Shown here piece after piece: positions 21,962 through 33,499 of a DNA stretch of 64,000 bases. Below the pieces are notes generated by a model. The model searched no databases. It had not been told where the DNA came from and saw nothing but the letters and a program-made list of their open reading frames with translations. The stretch comes from Diphasiastrum complanatum (lineage: Eukaryota > Streptophyta > Lycopodiopsida > Lycopodiales > Lycopodiaceae): positions 55,690,719-55,754,718 of the forward strand of contig CM055097.1 of the NCBI GenBank assembly GCA_029204225.1. The letters are read 5' to 3'. How positions within the stretch are numbered: the first letter of the stretch is position 1; each line of letters starts with the position of its first letter. The translations under genes and the position numbers were made by a program.

Positions 21962-22450
21962 TTATTCCCAAAAATCATCAAGATCATTGATATCTTCACG
22001 CTTTTCTAAAGGAGCCTCAATAGAGACTCTACAGTCACAATATTGTAGTCTTGAACTAAGACATCTGCAAAGTCCTCTATGTTACTCACTTTCTCACTAG
22101 CGAGAAATTGTGATTCTTTCGATAGTAAAATTATAGAGTCTTCATCATCTGTCAATTTTCCTACCTCAATTAATTCATCTGACCAAAACTGATAGAGATT
22201 TCATTCGTATTTTTACAGAATCTACTAAGCTAGAATCTAAATCCACCGCAGCAACATGCTTGCCTTTTTTAATAGCACATGCATTGGTAGTGCCGCTACT
22301 ACTAAACAAATCTAAATCCCAGTCTACTAGGTGTGAAAAAATTTCAATAAGATGATTCCATAGTTCATAATGCGCCCCCCCTTGGTTGTGGACATCTTTA
22401 GATCCACATCGTGAGGTAACGTCATGTATTATGTATTGGGTAAAATTCAT
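21962..22450 (-). pseudogene. SAM-dependent methyltransferase-like C-terminal fragment
   Basis: A minus-strand frame from 22450 reads ELWNHLIEIFSHLVDWDLDL then FSSSGTTNACAIKKGKHVAA and VDLDSSLVDSVKIRMKSL. The DLFxGxGTT...AA...G....AVDLD pattern is SAM-binding motif I plus motif II of Rossmann methyltransferases, closest in style to N6-adenine/N4-cytosine DNA methylases. The downstream tail is acidic (DDEDSIILLSKESQFLASEK, IEDFADVLVQDY) and ends DDFWE at 21962 after a frameshift. The first Gly of the motif is Ser here. No DPPY/SPPY catalytic motif is visible. It is therefore a fragment, and the substrate is unknown. Confidence 0.5.
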
Positions 22451-22459
22451 GTCTCTTAC

Positions 22460-22957
22460 ACCACTTTATTTAATGCCATTACTTCTTGTTTGCTTCACTT
22501 CCTGTTGATGTCCTGTCAGGTTCATTGCCTCACGTTGTTTGCACACCATAGAGAATTTTATGCTAGTTCCACTCCAAATTTTGGGGCTATTCGTTTCCAG
22601 CGACAACTAAGTGACATATTTCAGGATAGGGCCCAAGAGAGTGAATGGCTAAGACACGAAGGTTGACCTATTCGTGGAGCTAGCCAACGTAGCTACAAGC
22701 TGTGTGAGTACCTGTTGAGAGTGTTCTCTAGGCCTGGAGGTGTGGTTGTCGATCTCATGAGTGGGACAGACACCTTTTTAAAAATTGCAGCACTTTCAGG
22801 CAGAATTGGAATAAGAATCGACAACGATGAAATTTGCCACTTGATTCTCTCAACAATATGTAACGGTAAGTTGCATGTATGTGCACATGGGAGATTGTTA
22901 TTAATAGGAATCGACAACGATGAAAATTTGCCACTTGATTTTCTCAACAATATGTGA
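22460..22957 (+). pseudogene. Second methyltransferase-like fragment, divergent orientation
   Basis: A plus-strand frame with one TGA (22664-22666) reads SEWLRHEG, then SQRSYKLCEYLLRVFSRPGG, VVVDLMSGTDTFLKIAAL and SGRIGIRIDND. This parallels the end of N6/N4 DNA methylases: kp..L.e.ll..fs.pGd.VlDpf.GsGTt..AA...gR..igie.D. The minus-strand fragment at 22175-22450 aligns with it over about 55 residues. One motif-I Gly is Asp here. The frame then runs into the duplicated exon-like units at 22812 and stops at 22957. Origin could be a transposon-borne methylase or a captured gene. Confidence 0.5.
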
Positions 22958-23260
22958 CGGTAAGTTGCATGTGCACATGCGAGATTGTTATTAATATTTT
23001 TTCTCTCGATTGTATCATCAATTCTCATCTAATATTTTTCATTCTTATTTTTTGCAGATCATACTTGGGAAAAAAACTTGGAATAGGAATCAACAACGAT
23101 GAAAATTTGCCACTTGATTTTCTCAACAATATGTGACTGTAAGTTGCATGTGCACATGGGAGATTGTTATTAATATTTTTTCTCTCGATTGTATCATCAA
23201 ATCTCGTCTAATATTTTTCATTCTTATTTGTCGCAGATCATACTTGGAAAAAAAAACTTA
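22812..23260 (+). repeat. Tandem units with exon/intron-like borders
   Basis: Units begin at 22812 (truncated, 94 bp), 22906 (179 bp) and 23085 (about 175 bp). Each starts with (a/g)gaatc(g/a)acaacgatga and continues with atttgccacttgatt and tctcaacaatatgt, then gtaagttgcatg. The two long units end in a pyrimidine-rich tract, t(t/g)t(t/c)gcag and atcatacttgg. The gtaagt and ttgcag words resemble a splice donor and acceptor, so each unit looks like an exon plus an intron. Confidence 0.85.
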
Positions 23261-25685
23261 GAGTTTTATGTTATGTTGTGGTTGCATAACCAACTGCTCA
23301 AAAAAAGACCATGTACAAGGTGAAATTCCTCAAGGTGTGAGGGTTATAAAAAAAAACTCTCACCATATTCAAGAGAAAAAAAATTTACACACATGTTATA
23401 CAGTTCTTGAGTAATGAGAACGTGGTTGAATTTGTACGAGCAAGACAAGAATGATAGGACTTTGGCTAGAAACAATCAATGCACCAATAGAGGTAGTGGA
23501 CATATTTCAACTTTCCAAGAACTTGAACCGTTGCCTAATTAATGCATGATATAATGGATGTGCAAGCCACTTTGGAAAGCAAAAAACGAAGAACAACATA
23601 TTGCATGTATTCACAAGAGCGTGCGAGTGAAAGATGATATCCTATAAAAAATGGGTGTGTTATTTTGATCTAAGACATTTAAGCACATTAATTTTGATAT
23701 AGTGTATATGCATTTATTCATAATCTTTCAATTGTATGACATGTGCTTGTCATGAGGCAGTATCGAGTGTATATAATGGTATATGGGCATATAATTGATA
23801 TTAGCATATTGAACAAATTGATGTAAAACATTGTACACTTAAATGTGGAATTATGGTGAATTTCCAATAAGAAAGCCGAAGTAGGGCACAAGACCACAAT
23901 CCAATGGTGGGAGATCTCAATTATGTAGGGCGAGTAAATATTTGTGAGTTTGTTTTCATTGAAGTTTTAGATAGCCATGATTAAAAAATAACAAAAGAAA
24001 ACAAATACGATGCCAAGAAATAATACACAAATCCTCAAAACCACTCTCCCATTCGCAATAGGCATCTCAAAATGAAAATATTTGGTTCATCCTTCAAACT
24101 AATTACAAGCCAAACCAAAAACAGATGTCCACATTAACCATAGTAGACAAAAAGTAACGATGTGTGAACAACTAGTTGTTGGAGTATTCTAGACAAAACC
24201 CTTTGAGAGCAAAGCAAATACGAATGAACACATGTTCACAATCAAAACCCAAAATTGAATGGCAAAAAAATGATTTGAGTACTACAAACACCAATAGTTT
24301 GTGTGTCATATTTTAGCCTTCAACAAGTGAATTGATACAAACACTACTTCTAGCATCAAATGGGGTGCCGATTCTGGCATTAATGAGTCTATAGAGGAGT
24401 GTCGCACGTTGATGTTCCACACCTATGTTTCAACGTAGATATCCACGTATTTATCCAAGAAGAAAAAAATTGAAGTTCGTGGATTCTTTGGTACTTGCAT
24501 GGGTATGTGTGTGGCTAGATGAAGCTAATGTTGTTATGAAGGAATAATCTTAACCCTAAGTAGAACAAGAATTCACACTACCAACCAATATCAATGATAA
24601 ACTAGAATCTTTCGAAGTAGGAGGATATAGGTCCTTATATGCACCAACCTCATGACCTCTTACCAGTGGTACTTCATGAATTCTTACTTCCTATGTCTAG
24701 TGAGGATAAGTGAGCAACCTCGGAGAACCCTAATTCTAGCCTTCGAAACAATAAGTAGTCATGATGGTTAATATTATCTCCTATTTACTAGATTTAGGTT
24801 GCATGAGGCCCTTAACCATTAATTGAGATATCCCTGATACCTTTGGTCAAGTCTTGGTCAGTTGGGTTTAACCACCAACATAACACATAACATGAAAAAT
24901 TAGGACAAGCCATAATTTCTAGTATATGTAGAGCATTAAATGTTGTCAAGCTCAATATTGGTTTCCAAGCCTTACAAAAGTCACAATTTGAGATTTTTTA
25001 TGAGGCATTTTCAAAACATCAAAAGCATGATATCGTGGTTCAAAGAGATAAAAAGCCTTAATTTTCCCAAAACACTTGTAGTGGCGACACATCATTCAAT
25101 TGGAAAAGCTATAGGGCATAATTGGATGCTAGCCCTTAAGGGTTTGAGGATCTTTTTAGGGTGTTAATGCTCAAGCAAGGTTCGAAAACCTATAAAGGAC
25201 ACCTAAACACTTGATGTATAATCTATTTGGTTGTATTTTTTTGAGCTTTGATTGGCTTATGTATTATGTTTTATGAGAAAAAGCCCATAAGATCTATCCC
25301 ACAAAGCCCTTTTTGCTAACTTTAGAGGCAAAAATTTATCGTCAAATAAGGCAATTACTACGTGGAAACTAAAATGAACTCTACAAATTTCACAAGTATG
25401 AAAATTTCACCATATGTTGATATATGTAGAAATGGTCTTTCTAGTGACATACATAAGTGTTAAGGATTAAAAATGAGGTTACGTGCCCCATTTGAGATGT
25501 GTGAACGCACAATTTACTTAAGGCCCAATTGAGGGCCCATCCCTGTCAATCGGGGAAAAAATAATTCCTTTTCTAGAATGAACCATTTTTAAGAGTGTCA
25601 CGCTTGTTGTGAAGATGGTATTTTAGTTTATGAACTGATTAGAGCAACCTCCCTTGTTTTGAAGTTCACATAGCGTCGCAGCAAT
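23261..25685. other. Intergenic, no gene recognised
   Basis: Scattered short frames only, none with a recognisable domain. Moderately AT-rich. No LTR, TIR or tRNA pattern was identified. Confidence 0.5.
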
Positions 25686-26029
25686 AGAATGAAATGATAA
25701 ATTCTTGTTTTGCGCAACCTCCATCCAAAAGTAGACTAGTCACATGTTAAAAGGAAAAAAATGTCAAGCCCAATTTTACGTCATGGAAGGCCCCTAGTCC
25801 TTGGATCTTTGAATAAAGGTAAAGAATTTGGTTAGTACATTGGGTCATAGCATCATTAGAATGAAATGATAAATTCTTGTTTAGCACAAGGCTTCCATCT
25901 GGAAGGTAGCTATAATCTACTAGTCACATGTAAAAAAAAAATGTCTAAGCCCAATTTTACTTCAAGGAAGGCCCCCTAGTCCTTGGATCTTTAAATATAG
26001 GTAAAGAATGTGGTTAGTACATTGGGTCA
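25686..26029. repeat. 172-bp tandem duplication
   Basis: Two adjacent copies start at 25686 and 25858 with agaatgaaatgataaattct. Both contain agcccaattttac, ccctagtccttggatcttt and ggttagtacattgggtcat. Small indels separate them. Confidence 0.93.
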
Positions 26030-27184
26030 TCAAGGGATTCATGGTAGCAACCTAGGATCAAATTTGGGATGGGTTAGTGGGGGTAGGCCCTTCCTCTTAC
26101 CCAACAATATTATAAGTTGTGATAATGGATTCTTGTAAGATGTGATGTGATGTGAATTGATTAACAAGAGGAGTCTAAACTTTTACCAGCAGTTGAAATA
26201 TACTGATGTGCATTGAAATTTATGATCATGGACTTTTGGGTAAAGTTTAGGAAAGGCCCAAGGGACTTACTTTGCCACCGTGGAAAGTATTCTCAAGTTT
26301 ATTTAGTTCAAAGAATCATAAGGATATTCCTTCCCGAATCACGATACATCAGGTTTAGTTTGCTGGTTTCATGATCGGATCACGGGTTTTGACAATATGA
26401 TCAAGTGATCAATCAGTGGCATTGAGAGGTCAGATCATGGCATCATCAGCTCCTGCACCTGCAGCACATCAAATTCCATGGGATGATGAGCGGCCAGCAG
26501 ATTCTGATCATGATGTTCCATCCACTGGATGGAGCCATAAGCTGTTGCCGCCATTTTGTGATTTACTATACCACTGCTACATGGCCGAAAGGGATATCTG
26601 ACAACTCACAGGAGCAGTCCAGAATTGTTGTTGTTGGTGTGGTGGTGCCCACGTAGGGTGATCTAAGTTAATTCTTGAGTACAACGCTGCGAGCTGCTGC
26701 TGCAGGAAAGTAAGAGCATGTGGGTTGCTTTTAGCTTATGGCTATGAATGCTTGATGCATTATTTTTGTGTTTGGGTGCAAGCTTGTCATGAACTGTCAA
26801 AGAGCTAGCTACCATTGCACGCTCCTATTTTTTTTAGCAGCTATATGGAGATAGTTTCTTCAGAGCATGCAGCAAACTGAAGTTGAAACATTCGATGACT
26901 CAAATTTGAAATATGATATCTACCAGAGTACTAGTATCTTGGAGTTGAGTTAATCAATGAAGTTGTCAGCTAGTAGCTTCTATTATTCGAGGAGCAAATG
27001 ATGGCATCATTGCACGAATTGTTCTCGAGTGAGAGAAATTGAGGTGAATTAACATGATCACAATATCACAGGATCTTCATATTTGGAACTCACCAGAAAT
27101 CATTGATACAAGGAGCTGATCAAAAGCCCTTATTCATTTTTATAAAAAAATAAAGCATGATTTAAAACTCTCTAAACTCTCCCC
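26030..27184. other. Laccase 3' flank; no other gene
   Basis: No supported coding region. A 61-codon plus-strand frame at 26416-26601 has no known domain. The part next to 27184 is expected to hold the laccase 3' UTR and polyadenylation signals. Confidence 0.5.
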
Positions 27185-28395
27185 TCAGCAACGAGGAAGG
27201 TCAGGCGGCGGAGGAGGTAGTGTTTGATTAGAACCCACTCCATTTTGGACTATGAACGCCATCGCAAGTCCCCAGGTGGTGTGAATCTCCAGGTGACAAT
27301 GCATGTACCAAACTCCTGAATCCAACCCATAACCGATCAGAGACAGAATCTACACAGAAACCGTGATAATGTGAAGAACATAATACAATGTGGAAGTAAA
27401 ATTTAGCTAGAATCTGCAAACTCTGGTAAAACAGCTACGTACCAGGATTATCAGCTTTAAATCGAATAGCTGCCCACCCTCCCACAGGAACGCCTATGGT
27501 ATTCCTTCTAGGAGGATCGACAAGATTGAAATTTGCACTGCCTGCATTAAAATCACCAAATCCCTGCCCAACAATGTAAAAACTGAAACCGTGCAAGTGA
27601 ATAGGGTGGTTTTCGGCTCCCACAAGGCTGGTATCCTGCAGCACTATCTGTACATTTGAATTGAAAGGAATAACGTCCAATTTTGTGCCTTGTATAGGAG
27701 TGAGATTGTTAGGAGGATTGCTTGTGTAAGCAAAAGGATTGAGAGTTTTGTCTGGAAAATCGCGCGTAAAGACATTAGAAATATTGAAGTAATAGGATTG
27801 AAGCAGTGCTATGTGAGGTAAGATCAGGGAGATATTGTTCACCGAAGCTGTGAAATTCTTTCCATTAGGCCCTTGGCAGGTACGATTGGCATCGCAGGGC
27901 TTTAGTCCAAGACCAACAGTGAAGAACAGATTCTTATCTACTGTCTGCGGAATTGTCTCGAGATGCTGAGGATCGTTCAAGCTTCTGAGGCTGCCTACAA
28001 ATTGCGTTGTAGAGTTTGTGTCATTGCTTCTAGGGAAAGTGGGCATAGTGGGCGGAGTCGAAGCCGGTGCAGTGTCGTATTCAAAGATCGCCAAAGTTGG
28101 AACAGTCTGAAATGGCACATTGACGGCTGACATGTAAGGGCTGGCTCCCATATAGTACCGTCCGATGGGCTGATCTGAATTGATGAGAACATTGGTGCTC
28201 TGGCCGGGTGTGAGCAGAATGGTGGTTGTGTTGAATGGCTTTGTGTAGTCTCCATCGATCTCTACGACAGTGAGGGTGTGTTTGGCCACTGTGAAGAAAA
28301 GCTCGCTGTTCAGAGCTGCATTCACAATTCTAAGTAGATATGTCCTCTTTGGTTTCACCTTCAGAAGGTAAGTATCTGTCATGATCATGCACAAA

Positions 28396-28489
<94 letters not shown>

Positions 28490-29642
28490 GTCACAAGTAG
28501 AAATTTGATATTCATGATATTTCAGTTGGATGAGAATGAAACTCGAATTTTGGATCACTGACTAGCCATGTGTAAGAGTAATCATGACGTCCATACCTGT
28601 GGATGAACAATTGTAGAGAGGACCGGGCAAGCCATTGATTGTATACGCATCTGCTATCGCCGGACCTGTCCCATTTTGCAGAGCTGAAGTTTCTACATCT
28701 TCAACATTAGCCTTCCACCACTCCCCTATGGCAACGAAAGAAAACCAAAAGCCCAAAATGGTAATCAGTATGAAGTGCCACTGATCAATCAAATCGGTCA
28801 CACATTGCTGTAAGGTTGTCTACATTGCCTTGAATCTACAATCACCTAGCAAAATGACGTGCTCTTCGTTAGAAAAGGTGAATGGATAGCTTTTTTGTGG
28901 ATAAATTACAATTGCTCCATAGACTGTCCCCCTTAGCCAAGTTTCATGCGCGTGCCAGAAGAGCGTTCCACTTTGCTTTGTTATTGTGAAGTTGTACATG
29001 TAAGATTGGCCTGTCTGTATTGGACATTGTGTTATATAGGCAGGTCCGTCTGCCCAAGCGGATAGGATTTGCCGAATTCCATGCCTGCACAAAACGGTAC
29101 ATAAAGTTGTTTTGTTGATGGGAGAAAGCAGAAATGGTTGACATAATGCTGCAATTGGCAAGCTATTGCTAGTTCTAAAAGCATGACCATGAGTGATCAG
29201 TATACCAGTGAATTGAGATGTTATATTGTCCTCTGTTCGTGACGTTCACTAAAATTCTGTCTCCCTCGTTCGCATAAAGTGTTGGCCCAGGAAACATGCC
29301 ATTCATTGAAATTATGGATTTTGTGTTGCATATTCGGGTGAGTGAGAGTGGTTGTACCTGCAAGATTGGCAATGCATATTGCAGATCACATCAGCAAACG
29401 ACGATTTCTCTTGCTAATTTCTACAGGCCAACTATTACTGTGCTTTGGCTGAGATTCGGCAATTCGAATTATTTCAACAACATCAATTCACTGACTATAT
29501 GTTTTACCGTAAAATCAAACTTTCTCGTTATAGGTGTCTCCCATGCTGCTACGCTAGCTGAATTGAATATGAGGATTAACAAAACAAGCACACATCCAGA
29601 AACCGTGTTAAAATGTAAGCTATTTATTGGAGACTTCTGCAT
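27185..29642 (-). CDS. Laccase (multicopper oxidase), six exons, intact
   Basis: Secreted p-diphenol:O2 oxidoreductase that oxidises monolignols and other phenolics in the apoplast and reduces O2 to water. Exons (minus): 29642-29508, 29357-29206, 29084-28846, 28725-28597, 28375-27443, 27315-27185. All introns are GT-AG and the phases join without a break, giving 572 residues, the usual laccase length. Exon sizes of 152 and 129 bp for exons 2 and 4 fit plant laccases. Residues 1-33 form a signal peptide ([15 protein letters not shown]). Copper motifs: HWHG at 95-98, WHAH at 139-142, HPIHLH at 475-480, HCHLEIH at 535-541. Leu546 is the probable axial T1 position. Several NxS/T sites are present. 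The start at 29642 was chosen because it sits directly before the signal peptide; an in-frame ATG 17 codons upstream (29693) is possible. Subfamily not assigned. Confidence 0.97.
28399..28484. repeat. (GA)n microsatellite in laccase intron 4
   Basis: About 85 bp of GA repeat (CT on the coding strand) close to the acceptor of intron 4 (28596-28376). It may act as a long polypyrimidine tract. Confidence 0.97.
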
Positions 29643-30836
29643 TGCCACCAGTATAGTTTCTCCACTAATGGCAACCCTGGTTCTGACTTCCATTGTTTGC
29701 GTGAAAGGAAACTGATCAAAAAGGGAAACTTTGATACTTCTGATGTCTACAATTATGATCTTTTCGAAATGCGGCATATGTGAAGGTGAAGATAGACAAA
29801 CAGAATGAGGCAGCCAGCTAGAGCTAAGGATCAGCTGCGAACGAAACAGTCCGAGATCCAGAAACAACACAGAAACAGGATCGGTATGCAAGATCGCAAG
29901 ATCGCAAGATCGCAGTTAATTTGCTGCCAAATTTAATCATAGAGCTCTTCCGCGTGAGGAATCCTCACAGAATATTGAGAGGAGAGCTTCTATCGCTATT
30001 CCTCCATAGCTAACAGTCTATCAGCAAGCAAGCAAGCAAGCTCGCTCGCTCGCTCGCTCTCTCTGTCTCTCTTTCTCTCGCCCGCTTCTCTATTTAGTTC
30101 TCTTTCTTTTGCGCTCTCAGCCCAAAGGGGCGGTGGCATGCAACCCAGAATGGCCTCAAGTGGCAAATAGCGGGGTTGTGCGTCGCCTCCGGTTGCATGC
30201 TGCTGCACAAGGACAAAGGAGGAGTAGGGTGAGGAGCAGGGTGAAATACGTGACCCAATTTAAAGGAGGGACTTTAGGTGGTGCGTCCAAACAATAGTTG
30301 TTGAATTCGTTGCGAAAGTAAAATACATAAAAAAGTGGCCTAAATCTCAAACCTGAATATATGGTAGTTGTCATGTTCTAGTCTAGGACTAGGTGTGATG
30401 CCTTTTTTTCCTTTAGTTGGGCATAAAGGTGAAGGTGGTGTGGCAACCAACACACCTCAAGATGTGTGTAATGGGACTATATCTACTATTGTAACACCTC
30501 TCACCTCTCACCTCTACTTTTACATTGTGAGACATCAAGGAATGCCTAGTTATTACTTTTTTATGTTGACATTTATGCCTTGCAACACCATCATACATGC
30601 GGATATTTTAGAGTATGCATCACGTGGTGTCAATGACAATAAGAAATATTTCATCCTCTCGATGTAGGCAATTTGGATATTGAGACCCAAGCTCGACCCA
30701 AATTTTGCCAACAAGGGACCTCCCTCGACATCATGTGGACTCCAAAATAAGGGACTATCAACATGTAAACTAGTGATCAACTCCACAACATCCTTGCCTA
30801 TATTAATTTGTTGATGTCCAAGGCCAAGTATAAGCA
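29643..30836. other. Laccase upstream region; no gene
   Basis: 5' flank of the laccase (transcribed leftward). It holds an agca/ctcg tetranucleotide patch at 30025-30060 followed by CT-rich DNA to 30090, a common 5' UTR/promoter feature in plants. No certain TATA box was fixed. Confidence 0.5.
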
Positions 30837-30905
30837 AGTTATATCTAGTTGGTTAAGAGTTGGAGTTGCGCACAAAATTGGGTGCTTGAATCTCGAATAG
30901 TATAT
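30837..30905 (+). repeat. tRNA-like (SINE-head-like) sequence
   Basis: tatctagttggttaagag resembles a pol III A box, and tgcttgaatctcgaa about 35 bp later resembles a degraded B box. No target-site duplication was found, so it may be an old SINE or a tRNA fragment. Confidence 0.4.
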
Positions 30906-31887
30906 GAGTGGACATTTGGAGCCTAGCACTCATTGCCTTCATCTCATGTACAATATACATATTGTACATAATGATACCTTCCTGAATTAGCTAGGCATAC
31001 CAATATACAAAAAGGTATAAGCATGTTCATGCAGGTGCATAAAGGACACCCATGACTTTCTCACCATCTTCAAGGGTACATCAAATTCTAAAGCAAGATC
31101 CTTTAACTCTGACTCATGTAACAAACTCTAATTGACCACTTTAAGATTTAGTCTTGCCCTTAGACTAGTTTCAATAATACTTCCTTTATGCTAAATATGC
31201 ACACATTAAAATCATCAAGGTCCTTTTCCTCAACATTGATGGAGATTTTGTACCAAAATTTATAACGAGGTCTTCAACCAAATTGTAAATATATGAAGTC
31301 AATCAAAATACATAATTAATGAAATTTCAAGGAGAGCAAGTTGAATGGGGGCCATACTAATTTGGGCATAGACTTCACATTCACATCTTAAAGCCATGTG
31401 CTCCCTATTTAGGTACTAAGGTCTACTACTCTATGTACATTAATATACACATATGCCCAAAATGCTAGTACGAGTAGGTTGTGGCACTACACAACTTTTT
31501 TTTTTTATAATTGTCTCATATATGCTAGAAAAAAAAAATACATTGGCTACATGGAACTTGCGTAGCAATAGATTGAATAATAGTGCACGTTACCTAAAAA
31601 TAAAATTCCATAGCAATTACCATAACAAATAGGGTCTCAATGCTTTAAAAAATATTTGGATAAAATTTTGCAATTTCTATAAAACCCCTTCATACTTTGC
31701 ACTACTTAAAATATAATATCCAAACTGTTAGATTTAACACAAGGTTAGGCAAACAAGTTGGACAACCAAGGGAAATCCAAGCATATTAATAAATGCTCTA
31801 CCCTCACTTGCTATTTTGTTGGCATGTTGGTGCATTGTGGTTGCGGTTTCACTTTGTAACATTGTATCTTAGTCCATAAAATTGCTA
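30906..31887. other. Intergenic, no gene recognised
   Basis: AT-rich. It includes a near-perfect palindrome around 30942-30965 (atgtacaatat / atattgtacat with a 2-nt centre). No coding frame is supported. Confidence 0.5.
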
Positions 31888-32005
31888 GTACAATGTAATA
31901 ATGCTTCTTGGTTTCCAAGGGGAGGCTCGAACCTGAGACCAAAGAAATTTTGGATGTCAAGCTAACCAACTGAGCCAACTCCTCATGATGTACAATGTAA
32001 TAATG
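31888..32005 (-). mobile_element. 86-bp tRNA-derived SINE-like insertion with 16-bp TSD
   Basis: The insertion at 31904-31989 is flanked by perfect 16-bp direct repeats gtacaatgtaataatg (31888-31903 and 31990-32005). Read on the minus strand it has an A box (TGGCTCAGTTGG) and a B box (GGTTCGAGCC) at tRNA-like spacing, so it resembles a complete tRNA head with almost no tail. Long perfect TSDs are the signature of LINE-machinery retroposition, so this is a SINE or a retroposed tRNA-like RNA. No poly(A) tail is visible. Confidence 0.85.
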
Positions 32006-33130
32006 ATGCAATTGTGTTCATGCACTTGTTTAAGAACAAAAAGATGTGAACTTTCAAGGCATAACATTAAAGAATAAATATCTTATTTTCATTTACCTCA
32101 TCTATGACTTCAAGATATATCTCTTTATAAAGGTTTGTCATGAAATTTCAGATACTTTGATACAGCTTGGCATTTGCTTGCACTTATGAGAGATGTAACT
32201 CAAGGACTTATGCAACATTTTTTCCTGATCCAAGACTCAATAAAATTTTCAAGAACCAATCATGATTTGGCATGTGTAGGTGCATGTGAGAAGTCTACTC
32301 CTAGGGTACATGCATGGATGATTGTTTTTAAAACTCATTGTGATATTTTATGTGTAGGTACACCAAGAGTGCTCAATTATTGGAGCCATGGCCAAAATAT
32401 ATAAGTAGGTACCCAAAGAAGAAAATCCAAGTTACTGCATAAAAGGTTCAAATAATTACAAGAAAGGCCCATTTGACAATGAGACTAATCCATGATTGCA
32501 AGACTTGTGATCCTATGTGAAAAATTGTCAACTAGTTTTGTTGCTTATTGGCATTTTTGGAGGCCAACTTGAAATCTCAACTTCGAGATAGTTTCATATT
32601 TGTCAGTAAGGGCCTAAATAGCAAATTTACTATTTTTGGCAAATAGATAAGTGGATGAGGTCGGATTTGGACCCATTCTAATTGGCTACTACAAGTTCTG
32701 ATTTCGGTCAATTATGGTTCTTATTGCCCATTTCTAGTCCAAACACCCCAATTTTTGGCTAAAAATCACTCTTTAGGCACCCATTTGACTTTCCAACCGA
32801 CATGCAATCATTAGATCCAATGAATAATGATTGTTAAATAGCAAGTACAATTTGAAAAACGTACTAGATCAGTGGCAATGATAACTTCCAAAATTTTCAA
32901 TTCTAGGTGAAAAATCACAAAAAAAAACTGTCAAAATCCATTGATTCCCATCAAAATCTATGGAGAAAATCCATGATCATGATCAATAGGCTGAAAGTAC
33001 ACCAAATTCAAAGAAGCTACCTACTTGGAGATCAATTCCACCACCTAGATGTAACAAGCAAGGAGAAACCACCAAAAAGCTGGGACAAAACAAGAAGCGG
33101 ATCCACCTTCCAATTGATGATGCAAAGCCA
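32006..33130. other. Intergenic, no gene recognised
   Basis: No domain-bearing frame. The right part (about 32.9-33.13 kb) would be the leader of a minus-strand copia element if the primer site at 33131 is real. Confidence 0.45.
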
Positions 33131-33144
33131 AGCTCTGATACCAC
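33131..33144 (-). other. Copia primer-binding site, minus strand; LTR starts at 33145
   Basis: agctctgataccac is the reverse complement of GTGGTATCAGAGCT, complementary to the 3' end of initiator-Met tRNA as in copia elements. The adjoining tgtaaagatcg at 33145 begins with TG as an LTR terminus should. The matching element body to the left is not recognisable. Confidence 0.65.
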
Positions 33145-33358
33145 TGTAAAGATCGTCTAGTAAAGATTTGACTAGATCCTATTGCACACAACCAAAAGGA
33201 CACCTGTGGAGCAAAAACCACCAAACCAACAGGAAATGGCTAGTCAATACCCTAACCACTTCACCCCCATGCCATGGTGAATGAATGCAAGAGAGGAGTG
33301 GCTCTGGCTACAAGGGCCAGAAAATCCAATAGGTAGATGGACGAGTTTCCACTAGTAT

Positions 33359-33385
33359 ATATTCTCTCCCCGGAGGAGAGAATAT
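33359..33385. other. Perfect 11-bp-arm hairpin
   Basis: atattctctcc and ggagagaatat are exact reverse complements separated by ccgga. It lies inside the putative LTR next to an AT-rich TATA-like string. Confidence 0.85.
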
Positions 33386-33499
33386 TTCTCTTAGGATCCC
33401 CATGCAACCTGAAATAGCAATTCACCTCCTATTCTTGCATTATACCAATCAAACACCATGCAAGTGCTCCTATGTCCAATTATAAGTATGGGCCCTCAT

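Noticed and set aside
26416-26601. 61-codon plus-strand frame with Ala/Pro start
   Set aside because: Too short, no homologue recognised, no splice signals.
31904-31989. A functional tRNA gene
   Set aside because: The 16-bp TSD shows retroposition, and a proper cloverleaf with a clear anticodon stem is not evident by eye.
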